Origin: Clavulina sp. PMI_390
Lineage: Eukaryota > Basidiomycota > Agaricomycetes > Cantharellales > Hydnaceae
Assembly: GCA_015039315.1 (NCBI GenBank)
Contig: WIDE01000022.1
Location: 203,968-267,967, forward strand
DNA length: 64,000 nt
Direction of reading: 5' to 3'
A program made the translations under genes and the position numbers. The notes beneath the pieces were generated by a model. That model was not told the DNA's origin. It did not search any database and saw nothing but the letters and a program-made list of their open reading frames with translations. Positions 1-11,193 of this stretch are shown piece after piece. Each line of letters begins with the position of its first letter. Within the stretch, counting starts at the first letter, position 1.

Positions 1-354
1 AGAGGGATATCTGAGTAGGGCCAAGCACGCTCCCACACAATCTTGAACATAGTGCATCGCCGTAAGCTCTGGGATGTCTACGGAATGATTGCAAACCCTC
101 TTCAGCGTGAAGCCAGATGCAAGTCACTGAGAACGATAACGGCTCACATGGCTTGCAGACACTACATCGGGAAGGCTCAACCCAGCACACAGAATAAGAA
201 GGATCACGTCATCCGGGAGGGATGTGAATGGCATGCCTAATGGTAGACTGGCGCTGATAACCCGACTCAACGAGATGGTTGCAGGAGGGAGCGAAGTGCA
301 GTCTAAAGCCAACGAGCTAGCTCCACTGACAGATAAGATCTGCGTGTGGTGCAA
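1..354 (-). CDS. F-box family protein, 5' part (runs off the window)
   Basis: First of several related F-box genes in this window. Exon 1 is 148-354, a 70-nt intron is 78-147, and exon 2 starts at 77 and leaves the window at base 1. Exon 1 encodes an F-box core (SLPDDVILLILCAGLSLPDV) ending in SASH just before the donor GTGAGC. Exon 2 opens with a T-S-Q-S-L stretch and the motif KIVWERAW, which lines up with DRIVWKHAW and DNFVWRRAW in the complete copies at 42754 and 48264. The phase-0 intron directly after the F-box is the same as in all relatives. F-box proteins of this kind are expected to bind Skp1 and recruit substrates to an SCF ubiquitin ligase; the substrate is unknown. The start could be at 354 or at an internal Met near 234. 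The rest of the gene is outside the window. Confidence 0.75.
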
Positions 355-482
355 ATCAAGGAGAGCGGGAATGTCGACAAGTTGTCAGATGTTGACTCAG
401 TGATTGGCGGCGGTCCAAGTCCTCACCGGAATGACCGAAACCCAAGTACGTGGGACAAATCACCTGGGGTTTATGGCGGCAT

Positions 483-489
483 AAAAAAA
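483..489 (-). terminator. Pol III terminator of tRNA-Gly (T7 on minus strand)
   Basis: Seven consecutive T on the transcribed sense (A on plus), starting 4 nt past the tRNA 3' end. Confidence 0.8.
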
Positions 490-493
490 GCGT

Positions 494-573
494 GCATTAG
501 CGGCGAATCGAACGCCGGCCGAGTCGAGCTTGGATGATGGCAACGACCCATTCTACCACTGAACTACTAATGC
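494..573 (-). tRNA. tRNA-Gly(GCC) with a 10-nt intron
   Basis: The minus strand folds as a tRNA. The acceptor GCATTAG pairs with CTAATGC, the D arm is GTTCAGTGGTAGAAT, and the anticodon stem GGTCG pairs with CGACT around loop TTGCCAT. The T arm has loop TTCGATT and a B box. Anticodon GCC is at 539-541. A 10-nt intron (528-537) lies at the canonical 37/38 site. Without it the gene is identical to the intronless copy at 11124-11193. Confidence 0.93.
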
Positions 574-991
574 GTTCCTGCCACGTGTGTCGACAAAGAC
601 AATTTCCATCTTCGCCTCAAACGTCTAGCTCTTTAAATAGAATTTCTCCCTCGAATATCACTGACTTTCATCACGAATTATGAGAATTAACGACGATGTC
701 ATTGGATGTAGCAACGCTTTCACAAACAACAAATTGATCTTCACCAAAATCCCAGACAACGGAAAAAAAAGTATAAAGGGATGCTATGTAGTTATGGGAC
801 CCGACTTGAGAAGAACGGGCAGGGAATTTTGCTCGAAGGAAAATAATAGGGGGGTAAAAGAGGGTGTGGATAGGATAGAAGAAGAAAAAGACAGAAAGAA
901 AGACAAACAAACAACAAGATTAGAAGAAAAACCCAGACCCTCAGTAGCAGAAAGCGTTATCAAGGGACGTAATCTACGACGTGTGGATTCA
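574..991. other. Intergenic, between tRNA-Gly and the MFS gene 3' end
   Basis: A-rich on plus toward 840-930, probably including the 3' UTR of the permease gene. A CACGTG hexamer is at 582-587. No gene is seen. Confidence 0.5.
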
Positions 992-3870
992 TCACAAAAT
1001 GTAGCGGTAAGCTAATATGACAGAAAAGAAAGTCAGCGGGCTGAGAGTGAAAGGATACTCGGGAAGAAACAAAGGAGGACTCACCAGGATGCGAATCACC
1101 GAGCTCGATGATCTGCTCCTCGGACATGCCCTCGAGGCCCCATCGTCTCCTCTTCTCGTCGCTGATGGGCTTGCGCACACTGGCGTCACTCCCGTCTGCG
1201 GCAACCTCACCGTAGAGTTCGTCCCTGCGGTTGTTCTCGCGTCCGTTGGCGATCATCATGATAATAGCGCAGACAATCGCCATGAACGAGAAGCCAACGG
1301 CGACACCGTGACCCTCGAAGAAACGGGGGGCAGTGCGTGCAGGGTAGACGTTCGAGGAGATGATACCGGCACTGTTACCAGTGGAGAAGAGCAGACCCAT
1401 GGCCGCAGCACGAGTGTGGATGGGGCCGACGCTGGATAAGGGAAGGAAAGTCAGGTTAGAACCCGCGTAGTATGCTTGAAAGATATGGATTAGGGACTCA
1501 CTTGTTGCCAATCCAGGTAATGCAGGTGGAGATGCAAGGACTGACACCAGCAACGCAAAGGAAGATACCGAAGTACTTGGCACCAGCGCTGACGTGGCAC
1601 AGCTGGATAATGTAGCCCACAATGGTGATGAGCATACCGCCAATAATGAATGGACCACGCTTGACCACACGATCTGAGTACCAGCCAACGAGGAGAGTGG
1701 TGATGAACCCAAGAACATAGGGAGGCACGGAGAGGAGGTTAGCGTTGGCGTTGGTGAACCCAAGAGCGGCGATAATGGATGGGGTGAAGAGGGCAAGAGA
1801 GTAGAAGGGCTGGGCAATGCCGATGTACCTGCAGAGAGTATGTGTCGTTAGTTGGTTCATTATTTTCTGTAGGGACTTGTCACTAACATCAGAGCATAGA
1901 CGTAGGTCTTCCAGTCGGCGAAAGCACGCTTGACGAGCCTCATGGAGAAGGGGATGGGAGTGTTGGTGACACCCTGGTTCTGTTGCAGACGGTAGAGCCA
2001 CTTCTTCTGCTCCTGGCCGTTCAAGACACGGCCATCCTCAGGGAAATCGGGGATCAGCCACCAGGCGGGGATGGCACAGATAAAGGTAAGAAGACCCTCG
2101 AGGATGAAGCTAAGAGAATAGCAAAGTGCTTTAGTTTAGATCTGCAGCAGAAACGGCAAGCGAATAACCAACTCACATCCAGGCCCAACCGCCCTTGCCT
2201 CCATCACCGTCCATGTGGCGGATACCGTATGCGAGGATGCCTGTTGATCACACCATGTTGAATGTCAAGTTGACGGCCCGAAGATTGCCATTGAACAACA
2301 AGAGAAACCAATGCATTTACACATTAGACACGCTGATCACCCCGTCGACGATTGGGGAAGGAAAATCACTCGCCTCCGAAGGCACCAGCCAGTGTTGAGC
2401 CGGCGAAGAAGAAAGAAATGACCAAGTTTTGCTCATTTCGGTTGTACCAGGTGGTGAGGACAAAGTTAAGACCAGGGAAGAGACCGCCTAATTAGAATAT
2501 TCGATAAGAATCAAGGTCGTTAGGGTGTGCAAGCTTGATTATTGGAAATTAAGGGAGTTGCTGCATACCTTCGGCGAGACCAAGCATGAATCGAGTCGCA
2601 ATGATGCCGCCATAGTTGGTAGTAACACCCATGAGAGCTGAAATTGCCAAAGTAGAAGAAACGAGGGTAGTAGCATGACCGGCGCGTATGAATGGGATTC
2701 AACAATTGAATTAGTCAGCAAGGGCAGTCCAAAAGAATGTAATGCGTGGTACATACTCATGACGATCGCCCACGAGATCATGATGAAGGTGATCCATCTG
2801 GGAGAAGCGGCCAGGAGTTACCGGATAGCAGCCAGCGATGCAAGATGCGGTTGGAGTAGCGCCCAGGTGTCAATATCAGCCGAGACCGATTGCACGACGC
2901 ATCCCGACGCGCGCCCAGCATAAGGTTCGCGAGATAAAAAGGGAAAAATGGAGGGGACGGGAATGCAGATCATTATTTCATTATGTGCGAGAGTAGATGC
3001 CGCGAAATTGATGAATTTGAAGCGATCAGCATTCGTCGCCAGCCAGACCCATATGGGCGCAAAAAGTGAAGAAAAAAGAGATGAAGTGTCAGAATTCTTG
3101 CGTTTCAAACGTTGCAGGCTTAGTCAAGATGGGTGGCAAAGAAACGAGTGGGATGACATCCGATCCCCGCCGTATGAAGAGAGAGGAAAGAGAAAAAGGA
3201 AGTATCAAAAGAGGCATAAGAGAAATGAAAGCTCACCGATGCGGCTTAAGCCACTTGAGGGCCAAGTTGGATGGGATCTCGAACGCGACGTAGGAGACGA
3301 AGAAGACGGTGAGGGCAATGGTGTATTGGTGGTCGGTGATGTGGAGGCCCTTCTCGAGGCCGGCCAACTTTGCTTGGCCGATGTTGACCTATTGTTAGCC
3401 ATTTGGGGATTTGTGGAAAATCAAGACCGAGTGCCGGTGCCATTAGGCGAACCCAAAGGAATTGCAAATTTTGAGTGTGGTAAGCAAATTGCCACATTGG
3501 AGTTCAACCAGCAGTGGGAGAGAAAGAGTACGCACTCGGTCAAGGAAACCTGTGAGTACCGATCCGGGTCAAATGCGGGGAAGGACGTTCGGCCGAAACG
3601 GCGATGCGGGACGCAGCGTCAAAAAGCAAGAAAAAACGTGAGTGGAGCCAGCTGGTGAATGCTCATGATCCGATGGGGTTACGCACTGAGGAGGTAGAGG
3701 AGCGAGCAGTAGGGCAGAATGCGCCAGTCAACCCTGCGTCGGAGTTTGCGGTACTCAGCGGGGGTCATCTCCAGTGCAGCGTCGCCTCCCGTGGTGCTAG
3801 TGGCAAGCTCAGAGTCATTGAGCGACTCATCGCGCTTCTCTGGAGCCATCTCCTTCTCGATAGTGGCCAT
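992..3870 (-). CDS. MFS transporter, anion:cation symporter (allantoate/nicotinate permease) family
   Basis: Eleven exons, translated from 3870 downward: 3687-3870, 3536-3549, 3237-3388, 2757-2797, 2569-2637, 2374-2487, 2177-2240, 1888-2109, 1502-1828, 1085-1431 and 992-1011. The joined frame is 517 aa, the usual length for this family. Family marks are the N-terminal LRRRVDWRILPY...LLYLLSFLDRVNIG block, EIPSNLALKWLKPHRW, GLAEGGLFPG, GWAWIFILEG and the short tail HPAYRYIL. About 12 membrane segments are expected in the plasma membrane. Related fungal proteins import allantoate, nicotinate, biotin or pantothenate with protons; the substrate here cannot be read from sequence. Odd points are a 14-nt exon (3536-3549), a 439-nt intron (2798-3236) and a GC-AG intron (2241-2373, donor GCGAGT). 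Confidence 0.95.
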
Positions 3871-5230
3871 GAGGGGTTAAAGCAAGGGTGCCTTGAGGGG
3901 GATGGTGGCGCAAAGGACCGCTGCTCGCTGGCGGTGGTGGTGGGGGCTTGCTGCGAGAGAGCGAGTGGAGGGTGGGAGTGGAGATGCCGGGAACCCAAGG
4001 GCAAGATATGCTTCAGTTATGAGGGGTGGAGCTCCACATTCAATTTCTCCTGGCTTTCCCCTTCTGCCGGTTCGCTCGAGTAATAACTAAGCTCTGCTTA
4101 TTTCTAAGATTGTATCCATGTTCAGTAGCGATGAATATTCACTCCTCCCCCCCGTCGCATATACTTTCGCCGAGACATAATATCTGGTCCCACCAAACTA
4201 TCTCGCTCAAACATAAACAGGGAATACCTTCCGTACAGTGCCCGCCGTCGGTCTGAGCATGCCCAGCAGGAAACTAGTGGCTTTGCCGCTACCAGACAAC
4301 ACCTGATGTTCGGCTTGAAGGCCCAACCGGGTGCTATATTCTACCCCGCACACCCCGCGATCCCGTGATGATGGGGCTCAATCTGTCTATTATCGATGGC
4401 TGTACGTTGACCCGACTAGTCGAGCGACCATCTGTCAATCCACCACCTCCTTTTTTTAGCTGACAGGCTGAGCTCATCCCTGATCATGGGACGATGTCGC
4501 CGGCCAAGTGGCGGGGAACGTGTTTGTAGGTGGCTTGGTGGATTCAATACCAAAAAACCGATGAACAAGTGGGAGCCGATATGGATCAATAAGACGGCTT
4601 GCCATACCCATCCTATCAGACCCCCAAAGCTGAGACAGGCATCAGGAGTATAATAGATCTATATATTTTATACGTTACAAAGATAATGATGGTAAGCAGA
4701 TCTGCTTTGAGCACAGGTATTACGATCGACATCCGGGTATGAAGAGGGCGCCCAGAAGCAGGTAGCCAGGCCAACGATGGCATCGGAGTTGTGTACTTCA
4801 AGGCCGTTTTGATCCTCAGGAACCCGATGTGACCGATAGTCCATGCCATCGGAAAAGGTTCGCGCATTTCTAGAAAGAACGCCTCCACCTTCAATGAAGC
4901 ACACGTACGAACGCAACCAGAATCAGATCTTGCAGGGGTGAATCAGGGCTACAATATAATGATGACTTCCGCGCCCCGACGGTGACGAGGTTCATTAGGT
5001 GATCACCATTGAAGCACGGACGTTCCTGCGCCGAGTCGAGAGCACGAGGTCGGCGCTTTTTGCTCCAAAACACACACTTGACAGGAACCGCACCCGCTGT
5101 TCAGGAGAAGGTGAGCGCCAGGCCAAGAAGAAGAACACCACCACAGCAAGAAAGCGCAACTCACTCTCTCCGCTCCCTCGCACACCAAAGACACAAAACC
5201 GCTGCCGCCGGCCGCCCTCGGCAGCCATCG
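3871..5230. other. Intergenic, MFS 5' side to TAF12 3' side
   Basis: Promoter side of the permease (from 3871) plus the 3' flank of TAF12. Open stretches in it have no recognisable domain or splice logic. No gene, RNA or repeat is seen. Confidence 0.5.
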
Positions 5231-6979
5231 CTACTTGGTCTGGCTCTGCGCCTGCTTGACGGCAGTAAGCCGCTTAGACCGTAGCGTGGGCGCAGGAGGC
5301 GGAGCCTTTTCCTTGCCCTTTGCTGTCCCACTTCCAGTCGTACCTGTCCCCACGCCTGCCCCACTTGCAGAAGGATTCCCAGCACTTCCACCAGCGCCAA
5401 TTGGTCCACCAACACCGACACTCGTGGTCCCGCCTATTCCTGCTGTGGATACACCAGCACCAGCAAGATTTGTGACCGCATTCACACCCATTGCAGCACT
5501 TGTTGTCGAGGATGCATTCATATTACTTGCATTTCCAGAACTCGCCCCAGGATTGGAGGACAGTCCCGCCGGCAAGTTTTGTCCGCGGAAGGCCGGTGCT
5601 TTCCCAATGTCATCCTGCGTAGCAAATCCAGGTACACGGATGGCGTGCTGTTTCTCTAAGATTGTTTATGTGTCGCGGCAGCATTGAAATGATAACGACG
5701 CGGCAGGATAGTCAGAATTCCCACAGTGCAGGTGATGTGAGAGTCGTTGGTTATTCATGTTTTCGTTCGATGGAAAAGTAAGACCAGCCAGCGGAGGGGG
5801 TTGGCGATCAGGGACGGCGGATAGGTGGGAGAATGGGCGGCGGAGAGATAAAAGGGGGCAGAAAACGTGATACGGTTGTTCATTACGGTGGCCAATGTTG
5901 GGTCGATCGTTCATTTTGTGGCGTGGACAGTGTAGACGATGAGCGATGAAGCGAAAAAGGTTTACGCGAGATTCATTCAAGCCCAGGAGATATTGCGATT
6001 GGCAGTGTTGATTCAATGAGTCCAGACATAGTGAGGCGGGAGGGGGAGCAGATGTCGTCAGCTCGGGTCTCGGCAAGTCCATCATGAATATATGCAAGAG
6101 AGCGCCACAGCCGTGCAATTTGATGCTAGCTTCGACGTCGAGGAATATCATACGATGTGATACCACGTCGGCGTCCTCAAGACGTCTTGTGACCTGATGC
6201 TCCGACGGCGATATCTGGTCCACGCCACATTCAAAACAAGGAAGCGGCCTCGAGGATCACTCACCAAGATGCAATTGTAGATCTTTGACCTCTAACGACT
6301 CCGCCCCGCGATGTCGCGCTAACCGGGCCGCGAAATTGGTCGTGCTCTCTACAAATTCGGAAGCGACTGACAACAACATCTAGAGTCAAGATCCGATGGG
6401 AGCCACACAAGAAGCAAACTAGGTAAGTAATAGGCACATCACTGGGGGCAATACCATAGTAGAGTGGAAATAGGAACGTCTTGATTCGTAATCCCTTCAG
6501 GCACTCATCAAAGAAAGTGATCAAGTTCATACATCACAGCATGCCAAGTGCGAAGACAATGCCGTCATCGCCAAAGGGTGAAAGCAATGAATTAACAGAA
6601 TACGTATGCTTACATCTTCAGCATCCGCATCGAGCTTGACATATGGGTCAACACTAGCGACCAAATCTCGAATGGTTTGGCGCATTTGCTGCTCAGCTAC
6701 CGCATCTGTTTTGAGACCGACTCCTATTGTGGGTGGTGCGGGGAGGGGTGTCGGCGGAGTCTGTGTTAACGGGGTGGCTGTCGTGAAAGTACAACGTGTT
6801 GTTCAAGGAGTGGTCAATTTCACAGAGTTAATATACAGACATGATCAAGCAAGGGGGGATTAGCCATTAAAGGAGATCATCGAGGCACACGGAATCTTAA
6901 TATCACCTGGTTTCTGGAATCCAGTGGCACCTAGGGCCGTAGAGCTCATTATGGGAGTAGGTTTGGAGGTCGAGGCCAT
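5231..6979 (-). CDS. TAF12: Transcription initiation factor TFIID subunit 12 (histone-fold TAF)
   Basis: Four exons: 6907-6979, 6614-6777, 6265-6379 and 5231-5655, giving 258 aa. Residues about 50-125 form the TAF12 histone fold. Diagnostic pieces are IRDLVASVDPYVKLDADAED, EFVESTTNFAARLARHR, SLEVKDLQLHLEKQH and IRVPGFATQDD, matching the LVASVDP...LAKHR...LEVKDVQLHLE...IPGF pattern of the family. TAF12 pairs with TAF4 in TFIID and with Ada1 in SAGA. The fold is followed by a Gly/Ser/Ala/Thr-rich tail of about 120 residues ending in a basic segment. The N-terminus (MASTSKP...) is short and Pro/Thr-rich. Intron 3 (5656-6264) is 609 nt, long for this genome. The splice phases fit exactly. Confidence 0.94.
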
Positions 6980-7303
6980 AGCGAATCAATAGAAGGTTGT
7001 AGGTAGGCGAACTGACGGCAGGAAGAATATAGAGACACGCGATTGAACTTCGACCTAACGAGCAGGCAAACAGCTATGGATGCACTGGAGCCTCGAGTGA
7101 CTGTGGCCTTTGGCTGAGGCTACTGTTGTTTAATGTTTGGTAGGCCTACAAATAAGGCAAAACACGACACTAAAGGGCTTGAGCAAAACGCTTGAAATTA
7201 TAGAGTCGCGTCAGGAGGTGTATCTTGCAAAACGAGGCGCAACCTTAGTCTCGATGCTAAAATGGTAGGAATCGTGTGTTGGAGGAAGAGAAAAAAGATA
7301 AGT
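6980..7303. other. Intergenic, TAF12 promoter side to tRNA-Glu
   Basis: Upstream flank of TAF12. Apart from the tRNA terminator at its right end nothing is recognised. Confidence 0.5.
7291..7296 (-). terminator. Pol III terminator of tRNA-Glu
   Basis: Six T on the minus strand, 7 nt past the tRNA 3' end. Confidence 0.75.
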
Positions 7304-7383
7304 TCCGCGACAGGGAATCGAACCCTGACCTCAGCTGCCCTTCTCATGAGAGAGCTGCATCATAGCCATTAGACGATCGCGGA
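7304..7383 (-). tRNA. tRNA-Glu(CTC) with a 9-nt intron
   Basis: The minus strand folds with acceptor TCCGCGA/TCGCGGA and anticodon stem CAGCT/AGCTG. The T stem CAGGG/CCCTG encloses TTCGATT. Loop CT-CTC-A is followed by a 9-nt intron (7338-7346) and then C38. Anticodon CTC is at 7348-7350. The TCCGNNN start and the GGCTAT D loop are those of tRNA-Glu. Confidence 0.92.
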
Positions 7384-7687
7384 CTTGTTGGCGCTGAGCC
7401 CCCTTTACCATATATGACTGTAAGTATAAATTTGTACATGTTGTCATCCGTTTGTTCAAGATATCCACATATATGAGAGAGCCTTCCTTCCGTCAGAGAA
7501 GCCAGAGACTTTACCTAACTCAACACGACGTGCTTAAAGCTCTGGCCCACCATACGTCACATAAATATTGATATCTTGTCGTTCTTGCTCTTTTGTGTCG
7601 TCAACTTCTGAGGAAGTGATATCGTACTATCCACGTTCAGCGACCTCGTTCGTTCAATACCCGTTACTTGCGGTACCTAGCGTTTGG
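7384..7687. other. Intergenic, 5' flank of the F-box gene at 7688
   Basis: Probable promoter of the downstream F-box gene, with a TATA-like ATAAATATTGATAT near 7561-7574. An open stretch continues in frame upstream of the chosen ATG but has no earlier ATG near. Confidence 0.4.
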
Positions 7688-9725
7688 ATGATGAGACGCT
7701 ACTCTACCTTTCTCTCTCATCGTCTTGGAATGGGCCCCGCACCGCCCCCTCAAACCAACCAACCTGAAAATAATAGCGCTCTGATTCCAATCGAATCCCC
7801 ACCTAATGATGTATCGAGCTCCCTTGCAATTCGCCCTACAGATAATCCACGCGTCACCTTCAATGAGCGAGCTGGCCTTAGTCTTCTCCAAAGTCTTCCG
7901 AAGGACATAACCATCCTGATCCTCAGCAGCTTGGATCCTCGTGACATTGATGCGGTCAGCCAGGTTTGTTATGGCATCGCCTTATCAACTCAAGAGCGTT
8001 CCGGAAATCTAATAAACCCTTGTAGACATGTCGCTCGCTTCGCTTGTGCGTAGATGATGAAACCATATGGGTACAAGCTTGGGCGAACGGAGGCCGATCG
8101 CTTCCTCCATTACAACCCCCAAAGCTCCACATCCCAACCAGTGACTCCTTCTTTATTCCTTCAGGAAATCTACCCTTCAATTACGTTCCGGCGACAGCTA
8201 GAGTTGAGCGCCTCTATAGCTCTCAGCCATCTTCAGGACACACCAGCAAGATAGACATTGATATTGCCCAAGATCATCGCGATCTTTACCGACGCATTAC
8301 GCGGGTCCAGGCTCGCTTATCATGCGCAGAGCCAACAATATATGAACTTTGCGCCGTGCTAGGCGATTGTGACTCTCATAGCAATCGGAATTTCTATCGC
8401 ATGACATTCTCCAGTTTTGGGCGTATCTTCGCCCTTTGGTTGACCACTGAAATTCGGCTGCTAGATCTCGAGAAAAACCTGGTGTACCATATTCCCATCA
8501 GGACGTTCGGACCGATCGTCCATAATGGCACATGGATGTCTGACCTCTTTGTCGAAGTCTTTCGGTATGAAGGTGAAGAAGGGATTTTAGTTGCCGCATT
8601 CGCGTAGTAAGTTCGGTAAGACGAAACGACCGCCTCATTGCTAATAGCCATCATAGTACTCAAAGAGAGCTCAGCTTATTATTCCTGCCATTCACTGCCG
8701 CCGATGCTCCAGTAGAGTCTCCTCCCATAGTGAAATACCTATTCAGTTTAGGACTCAGGGCTGACGCAACTGCCCAGACGTTTTACATGTCCCAAGACTT
8801 CCTCATCATCGGAGATAAAGCTCACGGAACCTTTGTAACTCGCGTCCTCAACCTTATCACAGGAGATGTGGTTTCATTCAATACTGAGGTAATGTTGATC
8901 GCCTCGACGATTGCTCCATAATTCACGGGTAATGTTCTTCAATAGTTTGAGCCACGTCAGGCTCGGGTCCTTGATGGAGAATATTTGATATTCCTCGACC
9001 AAGATTCTCGGGTCGTTATTTGCCAGCTTCCAGCCATAGACCGCTGCGCTAAGTTTTCCATCACTTCCAATAATCCCTTGATGCCATCAAATGCTCCCCC
9101 AGCATGCTCTCGGCTATTATTGCCCCGATACAGCGTGCGGAATGGAGCATCTGGACGACCGGCTGCACCAGTCTGGCATGCCACCAGATCTCGCGCTAAG
9201 CCTCCATCAAAATGGAAATTGACTAGCGCTCTCAGCCACCCTGCTCCACCGAACTGCTGCTGGAGCATATCGCTAGATAGGCTCGAGCTTCCAAACTCGT
9301 CCCCCGAGATTGCCCATAAACGTACCCCAAACTTCGACTTGACCTGTGACCTCTTATACCACCATAGAAATCGGTGGCTGCTTCCAAAGGCGGGGATGAC
9401 CGAAGCCCTTTTACATTCCTGGCAACCAGGAAATCAGCGAGTAGTGGCGCTCGTCTATCCTTTGGATCATCCTCCAGATGGTAACCAAGCCACTCTCGCT
9501 CGCTTACTGGTTTGCGAGTTATCTGATGATGGGAAGTATGTCGTTAGCAAAGAGCTTTCACTACGATCCCCTCGGGATGGAGTCGAAGCTGTTTCACCTT
9601 TCGGCGTACCCGAGATTCACCATTTGTTCGAGTGGAATGACGTCTCTGGAAGACTAGCGATTATGTCCACGACCAAGAATAGAGAAGGGCACGAGCTGAT
9701 TACTGTAAATCTGTACCGCGTCTGA
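7688..9725 (+). CDS. F-box family protein (complete copy 2)
   Basis: Four exons: 7688-7963, 8026-8606, 8657-8888 and 8946-9725, giving 622 aa. The N-terminal ~55 residues are variable and Pro/Asn-rich. The F-box (LLQSLPKDITILILSSL, then DPRDIDAVSQ) closes exon 1. Exon 2 opens with T-C-R-S-L...DDETIWVQAW. A propeller-like middle follows, with the family strand pattern FALWLTTEIRLLDLEKNLVY. The C-terminus is FEWNDVSGRLAIM...VNLYRV. Intron phases 0-2-0 equal those of the copies at 24773, 42754 and 48264. It is the most divergent full-length member. Expected role: substrate receptor of an SCF E3 ligase; the target is not known. The first two codons are both ATG. Confidence 0.85.
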
Positions 9726-10149
9726 TAATCGCGTCTATGGCGCGGCTCGAGCGCCACTACCAACTTATCGTGCTTTTCGGAGAGCTCAGAACTTATCGCT
9801 GAGATCCTGAAGGAGCTTCATGATTTTGTTCCTCAGGTTCTGTGACACCATCTATTTCGGAATAAGGCTTCTGCGCACATTTTAGAGTCACCTTGGCAGT
9901 CTCATATCGCCTGCGACAGAACATATCACACATCGGGCCAGATCATTGCTAGCGCCAGCTTCCAATCGCCGCGTATTGGAGGTCTCGCTCCGGTTGCTGC
10001 TGTAACATCTTCACCTCCATCCCGAAATCCATTTACGTCTCTCAATATACGCGTGTTTCTTCATCCTTGACAATGTTTTTCAGCTCGTGAGCTGTTTCAC
10101 TTGGCAAAATTCTCTCCCGAATCCCCCTTGGTTCCAACGTTAGTGGCTA

Positions 10150-10190
10150 CGTGCCCTTGGATTTTCTAGGACATTAATGCGGTAACCATT
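10150..10190 (+). pseudogene. Possible decayed F-box gene fragment
   Basis: About 38 bases (CTTGGATTTTCTAGGACATT... to ...CCATTTTG) align with the end of exon 1 and the donor of the F-box gene at 7688 (CTTGGATCCTCGTGACATTG...). Identity is roughly three quarters by eye, with an indel that breaks the frame. It looks like a leftover of another family member. It is short, so chance similarity is not excluded. Confidence 0.3.
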
Positions 10191-11110
10191 TTGACCTAGG
10201 CCACATGCTGTCTGATGACGTGCTTTTTGCCTATGATCCAGAGAGCGGTGTAGATAGATGAAGTCCTCGAACGCTCGGAAGGCATGGCAGATTTCGTTCA
10301 TATTCATATCTCATGATAGTGATATTGACTTCAACTTCAACCATTAGAATCCATGATCAACTCCATCACCCACATCATTGCAGCAGGGATGGGGACATAC
10401 AATAGATTATTTGCCAGGAGCTACAATATATTAGTTATTTCCTGATATCTGATTTGACGCACGTGAGCGCAATGAGTCCGGTGACCTGTAGAGCTTTCTG
10501 ACTGCTTCGTTCTGCTGTCATACTGGCTAACACCGTGTTATTCCGTGTTATCTTTCACATTCGTGGAAGTATTACACACTCGAGAATGTGGCTTATGACA
10601 CGAACTCGCAAATAACTTTATAATGCGAAAAACAGTACACTTCCGATGGAAAAAGCCATGCGCTGTGACGCCCGCGGTGCCACCAACCTTGTCGAAGATC
10701 TGGCGACGGCAACGGGCTTCTTGTAAGCGTGATTCTTTGCAAACGCATGGGACCACAGGCTATACTGTGCGAGAAAAAGCCACATCGAGTTTCTAACCTC
10801 ACATATTGTATGGGCTTGGCGGCCGACGGAAAAGTTCTGGGGCATTGAAAATCAAGCCCTTGCGGCTGCTCGACGTCTCCACCGCAGCAGAGTTTATCAC
10901 AGCATGAAAGAGGCACAGTGGCCGTCGTGGCGCTACTTCCGTGAAATGACAGATACTGGAATGTGAGGTCTCGGATCTTGGGAATGAGGATAACAATCCA
11001 AGGAATGGAGACGGATTCTTAGAGCCACCTCCAAGTTTCTTCCACAAAGCAACTGATGCAAAGGGATATTATTACTCAAGAATGCTTCTCTCAGGGAAAG
11101 AGAGGAGACC

Positions 11111-11121
11111 AAAAAAAAAAA
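11111..11121 (-). terminator. Pol III terminator of the second tRNA-Gly
   Basis: Eleven T on the minus strand, 2 nt past the tRNA 3' end. Confidence 0.8.
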
Positions 11122-11123
11122 TT

Positions 11124-11193
11124 GCATTAGCGGCGAATCGAACGCCGGCCGAGTCGATGGCAACGACCCATTCTACCACTGAACTACTAATGC
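11124..11193 (-). tRNA. tRNA-Gly(GCC), intronless copy
   Basis: A 70-nt tRNA with anticodon GCC at 11159-11161. It has the same acceptor, D arm, anticodon arm and T arm as the gene at 494-573, base for base, but lacks the 10-nt insert. Flanking sequence is unrelated to that of the other copy. Confidence 0.94.

Larger units (their letters stand above)
9726..11123. other. Gene-poor stretch with possible F-box remnants
   Basis: No intact gene is seen. A scrap resembling the F-box gene just upstream lies near 10150-10190 (separate entry). A second short F-box-like reading (SSELIAEILKELH) lies near 9785-9823 but ends at a stop after 23 codons. The rest is unrecognised. Confidence 0.4.

Noticed and set aside
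5666..6223. 185-codon open frame inside TAF12 intron 3
   Set aside because: It conflicts with the well-supported TAF12 histone-fold exons on the same strand and has no recognisable content.
10538..10916. Overlapping minus-strand open frames
   Set aside because: Short, Cys/His-scattered without finger spacing, and no supporting splice signals.
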